Below the pieces are notes generated by a model. The model was given only the letters and a program-made list of their open reading frames with translations, was not told the origin of the DNA and did no database searches. Positions 55,913 to 64,000 of a DNA stretch of 64,000 nucleotides are shown one piece after another (the first letter of the stretch is position 1; every line of letters starts with the position of its first letter). Made by a program: the position numbers and the translations under genes. Source of the DNA: Isoetes taiwanensis (taxonomy: Eukaryota; Streptophyta; Lycopodiopsida; Isoetales; Isoetaceae); contig JAJEKV010000015.1 of assembly GCA_021234155.1 (NCBI GenBank), positions 1,708,852 to 1,772,851 of the forward strand, read 5' to 3'.

Positions 55913-56802
55913 AAAAGATGCTCTATGATATGCTTGTGCGCAGTGTAATTCTATATGGATGTGAAGCATGGGGACCGGGATTGTCACTTGATATGTGGAA
56001 GAGGGTAGAGAAAATACAAAAAAAGTTTATTTTGGCAGAGTTGGGTGTTGTGCAGACTCCGTATCCTATGATGTTGGCAGAAACTAGTATGTGGCCATTA
56101 GAAGAAGAAGCACTTTATTGCACTCTAAAGTATCTGATTAAAGTACAGGAAATGGATGCACAAAGGTTGCCTAAGCTTGCATTGATACAAAGTACTATGA
56201 AGGGTTGGTATGCAGATATCGATAAATGGCTCAGGAAATGGGGGATGTCGTTAAACGAAATTCCTGATGATAGTAAAAAGTTGAGAGAATGGATGGCAGG
56301 AAAAATCTATACTACTCTATGGCATGATGCAGGTACAAAAGGAAAGTTTTACAAGGCCATTATTAACCCTGAACTTCAAGTTGCACCCCATTTGGGGAGT
56401 AAGATGACTTACTTTAAACGACATTTACTATGCAGATTACGTTTGAGTTCACATCATCTGGGGGTGGAGGTAGGCAGATGGGGTAATTTCCCTAGAAGCA
56501 GACGCACTTGTAAGGTTTGTGGTGATGATGAAATAGAGGATGAAGAACACTTTGTACTGGAGTGTCCTGCATATCAAAACTTGAGGCGTAAGAATAATAT
56601 ACCTCAGGGGATTTCATTACATACCTTCTTTATGCTACCATTGGAAAATATATGTAACTATTTGATAGATAGCTGGAAAGTGAGAGAGTTAGCTGTTAAA
56701 AACTACAGACAATTGTTAGAGTTATATGAAGATGAGGAGAGAGAGGACAATGATGCTCTAATGGAGAGCTCATTTGATCAGATGGATGATAAGCAATTTT
56801 GA
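55879..56802 (+). CDS. LINE ORF2 C-terminus with CCHC motif
   Basis: This 307-codon block continues the ORF2 protein. It has MLVRSVILYGCEAWG, a conserved segment found after the thumb of many LINE polymerases, and near residue 215 the zinc motif CKVCGDDEIEDEEHFVLEC. The frame overlaps the previous one near 55880-55912, which indicates a small indel. The stop at 56800 precedes the short 3' untranslated region. Confidence 0.8.
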   Translation: MLEGKYPHWKLKKMLYDMLVRSVILYGCEAWGPGLSLDMWKRVEKIQKKFILAELGVVQTPYPMMLAETSMWPLEEEALYCTLKYLIKVQEMDAQRLPKLALIQSTMKGWYADIDKWLRKWGMSLNEIPDDSKKLREWMAGKIYTTLWHDAGTKGKFYKAIINPELQVAPHLGSKMTYFKRHLLCRLRLSSHHLGVEVGRWGNFPRSRRTCKVCGDDEIEDEEHFVLECPAYQNLRRKNNIPQGISLHTFFMLPLENICNYLIDSWKVRELAVKNYRQLLELYEDEEREDNDALMESSFDQMDDKQF

Positions 56803-56842
56803 TGTCTTATAAACCTGATGGTCTCACGGACAATAAACACAT

Positions 56843-57001
<159 letters not shown>

Positions 57002-57052
57002 AATGAGCTAAACGATAACAAAGACAGGATAAGGGAATGGGTAAGAGAAGCA

Positions 57053-57430
57053 GTGGTACGGAAATCTTGGAGTAGGCCAGGCACGAAAAAGATGTACTAC
57101 ATGGAGTTTATGAACCCAACATTGAAGGAGATGTCTTATTGCAGGGGTAGAGTTTATGTGGAAAATGGGTTCGGGATTGTCAAAGAGAAATTCAGAATTC
57201 TAAAACATCTGCCTGTGCATGTTGGCAAGGCCTCCAAGATTATACATGCTGCTTGTGTGCTTTGGAACTTCTGTATTATGGAAGATATGGGATGGGACAT
57301 GCTGCCAATCGAAGAAGAGCCTGATCCAGTTTATTACTATGAGACTGAAGCTATGAACAGAAGTCTAAAAAAACAAGGAGATCAGATGAGGCATGTTTTG
57401 TTTAACTTGGATGGCCATGTGTTGCTGTAA
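57053..57430 (+). pseudogene. PIF/Harbinger transposase, C-terminal part
   Basis: The frame contains CRGRVYVENGFGIVKEKFRI, then HAACVLWNFCIME. This is the C-terminal end of DDE_Tnp_4 (Harbinger) transposases, with the third catalytic acid in VENGFG. The N-terminal two thirds, with the first two aspartates, are missing. The coding similarity starts directly after the TC tract, so the gene was cut by the LINE/TC insertion or by a deletion there. The natural stop at 57428-57430 is preserved. Confidence 0.75.
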
Positions 57431-58005
57431 AATTTGATGATTCTGTCAGCAAATTTTTTTCATAATTTGTTCATTTTTTCAAGTTCTCGAATATTATTGA
57501 TTTCATCTTATCTGAACCTGTAATAAGTCTTAAATACCAACAACACCATTCTGCTAGAATAACTGAAGTTGAAATAGAGATTTTATTCAAAATGTCACTG
57601 CAGTACAACTGAGTTTCTGTGCATACAAATAAAATTGGCCACATTTATTGGCCTGTCTTTTAGACCCTAAAAAGAACAGCTAAAACTTGATTCGTAGTCC
57701 TCAACACTCTATGATCTGCAATCAGAAAGTGAAGACAAAAGATTGAGAACATGTCATCTAAACAACAATCCATAGCTGCAGACAGAGATAGCAATGTGAC
57801 AGGTATTCATGAAATAAAAAGATTTTGTATTCCTTGTATTCCTCGAAAGCTGTTACATCATTAAGAAAACATTTTTTCTCGGATATAAGCTGAAGGGGTT
57901 GCCAGGGGGCTTTTCATAGAAATTTTTTTTGCTTTACAAAAAAACATTACAGAAATAAAAACAAGACAAAAAAAAAAAAAACAAGGCAAGGTGATCTTCT
58001 TTTCT
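57431..58005. other. spacer between convergent Harbinger genes
   Basis: AT-rich, no ORF. It contains A runs at 57969-57981 and probable 3' ends of the neighbouring convergent genes. Confidence 0.5.
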
Positions 58006-58591
58006 TCATGCACAAAGCTCACAGTACTCGGTGACAGTCTTCACTTCATGCAATGCCCATTTTCCTGCATGTTGGATATAGACACATTCCACATGGGCTT
58101 TTTGTGTCAAAGGAGCTGCTTCAGCCCAAGCCAAAACCTCAGCTTCGATGATGACTCCCATATCCAAAAAATTCATCACGGCCCGCTGTGACAGAGAGCA
58201 GTGGATTACTTTGTGTGAAAGAACTTCAACTTCTTCAACTTCGGCTTCGATAGTTGGAGACGAGTCTTGAACTTCATCTGCTTGAGGACGAGGAGGATCT
58301 GCAGGGGGGAAGGAGGAGCAGGGGCCGACAAACTTGAGAATGAAGACTCCTCCCGAACTTCTTCTACAGAAGTTTCTGGCCATGATGAGTATTCGGAAAA
58401 ATAATTTTCCTCCGAATCTGAAGTGTCGTGGAAGACTTCAGAAGTATCAAGGGATACTCCTCTCTGGAGTATTCTTCCAAAGAAGAAGACGAAAAGGAGG
58501 AGGTCGGAGGGCTCAAAGAAGATCTTGGATGCTTTGGTGCCATTTCCTTCACGATTGAGTTGTGGGTAGAGGGGACGTTTAAATGGGGCAA
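58006..58591 (-). CDS. uncharacterised small gene, frame disrupted
   Basis: Two overlapping minus-strand frames (58591-58364, starting MPHLNVPSTHNS with an internal MAPKHPRSS, and 58383-58006) appear to be one protein split by a frameshift near 58380. The second part contains QRAVMNFLDMGVIIEAEVL and ECVYIQHAGKWALHEVKTV, which look protein-like, but I recognise no family. It lies between the Harbinger transposase and Myb-like genes and may belong to that element or to a nested one. Confidence 0.3.
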
Positions 58592-58742
58592 ATTGACAAG
58601 ACTGGCATTTAATGATATATGCTACGATGCGTAGATTGAAGTACCATTCATTGAATATTAGGACAGTTAACCAATTTGAGACAGTTCTAAAAGAAACAAA
58701 AAGAAAGGTATAGCAGAGTGTAGGAAAGTGAACATCATACCT

Positions 58743-59845
58743 TTATTCTTTGTTTTTGGTTGCCAGTTTGGCAATTTCGAGAAGTGTGTCCTTTGTCATC
58801 TGACATATGCTCTGGGTCATTGCTGCCATAGATTCAGCAATCTTCAAACTATTTGCTGAACGAATTGTCTCTAATTCCCTTACCAATTCCATTTTCTTTG
58901 CAGATTCTTCCTTCATGAAATCCAATTTCTTCACCTCTGTTTCTCCAAAAGTGCTTTCATCAATCTGCAACCTGGACTTCTTTCTGCCAGTTGATTTTCC
59001 ACAAACTCCAGGTTGATTGCATGCTGCAGATCTAGGGTTGGAGGAATCTGTGTTGTTTCCTGTGGGAGTTCGATTGTTTGGCATTTCATGCACTCTTGGG
59101 CTACCAGAATTATCTATGTTGACATTGACATTGGGAATGTCTTCAGTACTTTCAAAGGGGTCATGGAAAGTAGCATCAGATCCAACTGTCTCATAGAAAC
59201 TGTCAGAAAAGTGAGTGTGCAAATCTGCTGCCTCAAAAGCTTCACTTCTGAAATCCCCATCATCACCAGCCCCTGGAATGGGGTTATCAGATGTCACTCC
59301 ATATTTGACTTCTTCCATTCTTTCATACCACTGCCAGCCTGAAGGCTCTGAACCCTTTTGACTAGAAGCCCCTTTCTCATCCTTGAATTTTGCCTGTAGT
59401 TTATCCTGGCTGTAATTTCACAAGAATTTCTCTCCACTGTGAATTGGAAAGATTCAGACTGCCATTAGTAACCAGTTTCATCTCATTCAGAAGATTCAAG
59501 AAGGTGGAAATACCCTGATCTGTCCATTGGACTGGAGCCTTCCTATTCTTTGTGTCAATTTGCTTGGGATTTTCTTTTTCCTGAACAACAAGAGCCATTG
59601 AATTATCAGGCTGAGAAGAATCACTCACAATACTAGGAGGTGTTTGGATTTCGCTGAGCTCGCTTGCATCTCCTTTCCTTTGGCTCTTTTGCTGTTACAA
59701 TTGGCTCAGAATTTGTCTCCAAGTCCACGTTCACTGAAATCGGCCCTATCATCTTTCGTGTCTTCCTTGGAGCCATTTTCTCAATGCGAGGAGGCACGAA
59801 GGGTTTGCTACTTGATGGCAGGGCAGATCTAGTTGACTTAGACAT
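58743..59845 (-). pseudogene. Harbinger-associated Myb/SANT-like protein
   Basis: Three minus-strand blocks line up as one gene: 59845-59633 (basic N-terminus, MSKSTRSALPSSSKPF), 59628-59401 and 59318-58743. The middle block holds the Myb/SANT-like motif VQWTDQGISTFLNLLNEMK with NSQWREILVKLQ, continuing as DKLQAKFKDEKG in a shifted frame. The last block is polar and ends in a helix-rich, coiled-coil-like tail (MELVRELETI, SICQMTKDTLLEIAKLA). PIF/Harbinger elements typically encode such a DNA-binding partner that moves the transposase to the element ends. One-base shifts near 59690 and 59400 suggest decay, although short introns could explain the second. Confidence 0.6.
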
Positions 59846-60269
59846 TGGAGTGTATAGAATTCAAGCTAATCAACTAAGAAACAATACCTGCCGGGCTAGA
59901 ATTTGATAACAGAACAATGTAAGATCGAATTCAAATGAATTAACAAGGATTGAAAGGGCTGAGAAATACCTCTAGACCGGAAATCAATAGCGCGGATGGA
60001 AGAATTAGGGGGAATTCAAGGAATTGCGCGGCATTGAAGACCAAGAAACAAGGGAAAATGGCGCCCCGGAATTTCGATGAGGGAAAGTTTTCAGTCATGA
60101 AATCCAGGCGACATAATTTTAGGGGGTTGTAATGGAAATGCTCCTAATGGCTGTTAGGGGCGAATCATCTCTCAAGGTGAGAGTTGAGTTTTTCCACTCT
60201 CACCCATCTCTCATTATCTCTCACCTCTCGTATTCTCTCTCACCTTCTCTAAGTCAGCATGTGGCCAAG

Positions 60270-60326
60270 GCATCTATCTCCCTCCCTCCCTCCCTCCCCC
60301 CCTCCCTCCCTCTCCCCCCCCCCCAC
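60270..60326. repeat. (CCCT)n low-complexity tract
   Basis: CTCC repeats pass into C runs. It lies next to the SINE-like copy 3. Confidence 0.9.
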
Positions 60327-60332
60327 TTTTTT

Positions 60333-60417
60333 ATGCATCCAATGATAGTCGGTGGGTTTTAAGCCTGGATGGGGGTCGCCCATTACCAATAGCTTGACCG
60401 CTAGGCTGCCACATGAT
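60333..60417 (-). mobile_element. SINE-like unit, copy 3
   Basis: The minus strand reads TGGCAGCCTAGCGGTCAAGC (box A-like), then GGGCGACCCCCATCCAGG (box B-like) and ends ATTGGATGC. It shares about 80-85% identity with the two units near 52.3-52.5 kb and, like them, sits next to pyrimidine-rich and microsatellite DNA. Confidence 0.5.
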
Positions 60418-60445
60418 GGTTATTTTTTGGGTGTTGACTCTCTCT

Positions 60446-60454
60446 CCCCCCCCC

Positions 60455-60542
<88 letters not shown>
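60446..60542. repeat. C12 (CA)43 microsatellite
   Basis: A C run is followed by an uninterrupted CA tract from 60457 to 60542. Confidence 0.97.
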
Positions 60543-60546
<4 letters not shown>

Positions 60547-60921
60547 AGATGTATAAGGGGAATCCCATGGTAATTGAATAGCACGTCATCTATCGTACGA
60601 GCTAAAGTGTTTTTGGGTTGCCCCTAGGGGGGCAAACCCTTGTTTATGTGGGCTTTTGGCATATCCTAGGTATATGCTAGAATATCCCTAGGATATGCTG
60701 GTGACTGCTAAAAACTTATGATTGGCTGTAAATGCTAGGTCACTTGTTGGTGGGCAGCCGCTTCCGAAACCGCTAATGGGAGAGGTCTCTTAGGGCGATG
60801 GCAAGTATTTTGAGTGTGTCTCCACGGGCTCGAAGTTTCATCTCGGCGATGGCCCTTGGAGGCACTCTTTTTGGGGCTTTGCTTACGTTTTTAAATTAAC
60901 GGCTATTTTGAGAGGTCAGCA

Positions 60922-61037
60922 ACCAGTGTGGGAGTCTAGCAGCTGGATTGGTGTTCTGCAACTAGAATAATGAGCTTCGACCAGTGTGGGAGTTTAGCAG
61001 CTGGATTGGTGTTCTGCAACTAGAATAACGAGCTTCT
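60922..61037 (+). repeat. 58-bp tandem duplication
   Basis: The unit beginning ACCAGTGTGGGAGTCTAGCA at 60922 is repeated at 60980 with two or three changes. Confidence 0.9.
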
Positions 61038-61039
61038 TG

Positions 61040-62790
61040 CCAGTTCTTGGTATTCGTAAGACATTTGGTGAGTTTGCAGGAGTTTTACGAGTTTGCAAGG
61101 TTCTTTTAGTGAGTTTGATGTCGGATCTTAGGCTGCAGATATGTCGGAGATGTAGCGGCAACTATGGTAGCTATGGCGGAGCTGTAGAGAAGTAGCCACA
61201 AATCTAATCGGCCCTATTTCTGGCTCACCCCGTCTCGGCGATGGATCTTGGGAAGGAAGCATTTTTCAAGTTCCCCGAGTCTTTTGGTCCATCCCTATTG
61301 CCACGCTTCACACTTTTACCTTTGCATCTTACTTCTTTCTTCATCACATTGCCCCGCAATCGGTTATACCCTCCAGACGTTTTTGCCCGATCAAATGGGT
61401 TAGCTTTTCCGCTTTTCTGTCACATTCTCTGATTTTATTATTTAATGTAGACCTTGGGGATTAACCAGGAAATGGGTTTTGACGATTTCAGGAGATTCAA
61501 GCTATCTTAAGTCTAGCCACCATGCTGCTAATAAAGGTATTACAATTACATTGGATTAAAAAAGTACAGATCTTATGTTCTTATTAATGTACGTACATCA
61601 GTACATCAGGGTATAAACCATCTTCTTTGCTATATTTCAGTATATTAATGTGCAACTTTGGAGGCATTTTTAGCAGATGCTTTCTCGTATGGAAAGGCAA
61701 GGAGCTTGAGCTTGAGCTTTTTACAGATCTAGTATAATGTAATTTATTGAACCAATTCTTAAGAAAATGCAATTACATGGCGTGGAATCATGTTATTCTT
61801 TGGCATTTATGTTGGATTACCGTTTACTCGCTTGGTACCTTGTTATCTTTGCAAGTAATTTTTTTTCTTACAATAATGCATATTGACCTCTATCTTAACT
61901 CAAGATGGTGTTTTCAGTATTGTTTCTTATCTGCCTTCAGCCTTCATATAGTGGTCCAAGTATGCTGTGAACGTTGAACTTTGAGTTGTATATCAAACTT
62001 ATCATGTTCAGCATGTATGCTGTTCTCATCATAGTTCGATTATCATCTCCAAAGGACTTTTTACTTAATGCATGTGTTGCACAAAGTGCAACACGCCGAT
62101 ACCTCAAGCAACGGGCATGTTGCAATGGCTTGTGAAGGTGTGAGAGGTCATTCCTATTGAATGCCTCACATGCTTATTATGCTATTTGCATTAATTTTTG
62201 TGCAGCCATAAATTTGCACACGAGGTTATCTTTGGGAGGTTCTAATCACAAGATCAAATGATGCTTGAAGTGAGTTCTCCATGGGGTTATCTAATTATAA
62301 TATTAGCCAAGATCTTGCGTTTTATGCCGCGGTGGTTCGTTTATCTTGTGTGCTTGTTCTTATTTTATTGGTCTTAAAAGTCGGTTAATTACGTCATTGC
62401 GAAAAACATTAGTGAACTTACACCACCGAACTGGAGAATCATCTTGTTGATGTGTTGATGGGAATGGAAATGTGTCCGGCTGGGTCGATCTTGCCACTTT
62501 TCTATGTTATTAAGATGCATTCTACAATTGCTAAGTTAATGTTCTTTCATATGCTGTGTATATTCGATATGAAAGGCTAGACACCACAACAAGACTTTGC
62601 ATTTGCTTCTTGTTGATTTTGATAAGTTCTTTGGCTTTCATTACTTCAAAAGCAAACAGATATGCTTAAAGGTCTAATTTCTTCCAAGAGGAAGTAAACC
62701 TATAATGAACATATACATAAAAACATGCCTGGAACGGTCGTAAATGAGATGCATTGGTGTGCTGAAGTGGAGACTAAAGTTTTGAGGTCT
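61040..62790. other. intergenic, nothing recognised
   Basis: No gene is seen. Earlier exons of the TMX2-like gene could lie here but were not recognised. Confidence 0.45.
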
Positions 62791-62795
62791 TTCAG

Positions 62796-63534
62796 GTGGA
62801 GTTCTCAACTGCATGGTCACCGCGCTGTGCTCTTTGCAGAGCTTTCTGTGCGGTAGGTATTAGATTAAAATGTTGTTGTGAGTTTTCGCACCTCCTATAA
62901 ATCAAATGGGATAGAAATGGGATAGCAACAATAAGACACGTTTTCTTGTTCCTGCTTTGCAACTAAGTACGATATTGAAAAAGAATTACCAGTATTTTTC
63001 TTAGTTTTAGAGGCTTGGCATTGTAGAGACATCATGTTCCTGCAGATGTGAGCCCAACAAGTGCACAAACTATTTGTGCTATCCTCAAAGTTTTGGTAGT
63101 CACGTTAATGTTCCTAATAGTTTTTAATAGTTAGATATGCATTTTTGCATTATGTAGTGTGTAACAGTAGACTGTCAGGATAGAGTATGTTTTTGATATT
63201 TTCTGCAATTCTAGTAATGCACATAGTGTGTGTTCCTTATTTTTCGTCTTTCTATAATTTTACTAGCTACTCTTCTAACAGAATTCAGTTTGGGAGAATT
63301 GAATTAAGTCGGTTTTCCAATGCAGCTGCAAAATATGGAATTAACTTTGGTGGTGGGTCGCTTTTTATGAGCACTTTTTATCTTTTACTTGCTATTTCTG
63401 ATGTGTATTATTCTGTATTAACAGTGGTGGTAAGACAATTACCAACACTCATTTTTTTCAAAGGAGGAACTGAAATATCACACCTTCCAGAACCAGATTA
63501 TGATGGAACTATGTAGAAAACTAACTTTAATAAG
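62796..63534 (+). pseudogene. TMX2-like (thioredoxin-related transmembrane protein) pseudogene
   Basis: Exon-like block 62796-62852, flanked by AG and GT, reads VEFSTAWSPRC, then FAELSVR after a frameshift. This is the thioredoxin-like active-site region, where TMX2 relatives have an unusual Cys motif. The next block, after an AG near 63281, reads RIQFGRIELSRFSNAAAKYG, followed after intron-like sequence by RQLPTLIFFKGGTEISHLPE. These match the TMX2 pattern 'FG-VD--R---A--Y----...QLPT-I-F--G-E'. A TAG at 63514-63516 and the frameshift show loss of function. The N-terminal membrane segments were not found. Confidence 0.55.
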
Positions 63535-63539
63535 GTTTG

Positions 63540-64000
63540 CTTTCTTGCTCCAAGAAAACAAATAGAAAAGGGATGCTACAAATTTATAACTTGGCAGCGC
63601 CCTTTTTGTGTCCGCCATGCCACCATATTGAAAATCTGATTTTTGACACTTTGGTTTATGCCCTTGATTTTCTTTCCCTTGGGGACGTGTAGTGTCTATG
63701 GGTCTTTAGTCTATCAACATTTAGCAAAAACAGTAATTATTGAAAGGAACATTTGCATCTGTATATCATATGTATTAGCAGTTGTTCCTTGGTTAGACTA
63801 GACTTATAAGACCCTGCAACGACAAACTGATGGTTACAAGTATCAGCCTGGCAAAGAAGTGCACAGATGCCTAAGGTGATTGCATAAGTGTTCAATGGTT
63901 GCTCCTCTTTGGTTGGAGAGGAACTTGAGCATGTCATTGCAAATAATGGTGGGCAGGAGGTTGATGGTAAGGGAGTGAATAAAGATGTTGTGTAATACAA
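63540..64000. other. window end, nothing certain
   Basis: A short plus-strand frame near 63900-63995 (VGEELEHVIANNGGQEV) looks protein-like but is too short to assign. It may be a coding fragment cut by the window end. Confidence 0.3.

Noticed and set aside
60331-60589. Cys-Val and Thr-His repeat proteins
   Set aside because: They are translations of the CA microsatellite.

Overview
The window is nuclear DNA of a plant, rich in repeats. Four things show this. The chromovirus-type Ty3 elements and GT14, oligopeptidase B and TMX2-like relics look plant-like. The intact genes are split by many short introns with GT-AG borders. Plant-type LINEs with a DUF4283/zinc-knuckle ORF1 are present. There is no bacterial gene packing. 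A seed-free land plant such as a fern is my guess, because a Crypton-like tyrosine recombinase and a bacterial-type endonuclease I gene sit among plant genes. That placement is inference only.

Layout. 0.45-6.6 kb: 5'-truncated Ty3 chromovirus with a 1,605-bp 3' LTR, abutting a broken GT14 glycosyltransferase relic (6.6-7.3 kb, minus). 7.3-10.5 kb: no recognisable gene, small tandem duplications. 10.5-13.8 kb: second decayed Ty3 element bounded by inverted arms. 14.1-17.4 kb: intact eight-exon secreted endonuclease I-like nuclease gene (minus, 468 aa). 18.3-18.7 kb: MITE with TA borders. 19.0-21.7 kb: decayed LINE ORF1 fragment. 22.3-30.2 kb: nearly whole LINE (minus) with poly(A) tail and candidate target duplication, carrying a chain of closely spaced ORFs. 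31-42 kb: foldback DNA, a gag relic, an LRR fragment, an oligopeptidase B pseudogene and an internally deleted Ty3 copy. 43.0-46.8 kb: intact SUMO-activating enzyme subunit SAE2 gene (11 exons, 606 aa). 47.1-50.8 kb: Crypton-like element with an intact six-exon tyrosine recombinase, bordered by two palindromic sites in opposite orientation. 52.3-57.0 kb: SINE-like units and a second, L1-type LINE set between long TC tracts. 57.0-60.1 kb: PIF/Harbinger remnant (transposase C-terminus on plus, Myb/SANT-like partner on minus). 60.3-64 kb: SINE-like copy, CA tract, TMX2-like pseudogene.

Only three loci have uninterrupted reconstructed reading frames: the endonuclease I gene, SAE2 and the Crypton recombinase. 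In all three I checked by hand that exon phases join without a stop. Almost everything else is mobile-element sequence at different stages of decay. The most unusual items are the Crypton-like element with lox-like ends, the intron-bearing endonuclease I gene, and the multi-ORF LINE with paralogous leader ORFs.
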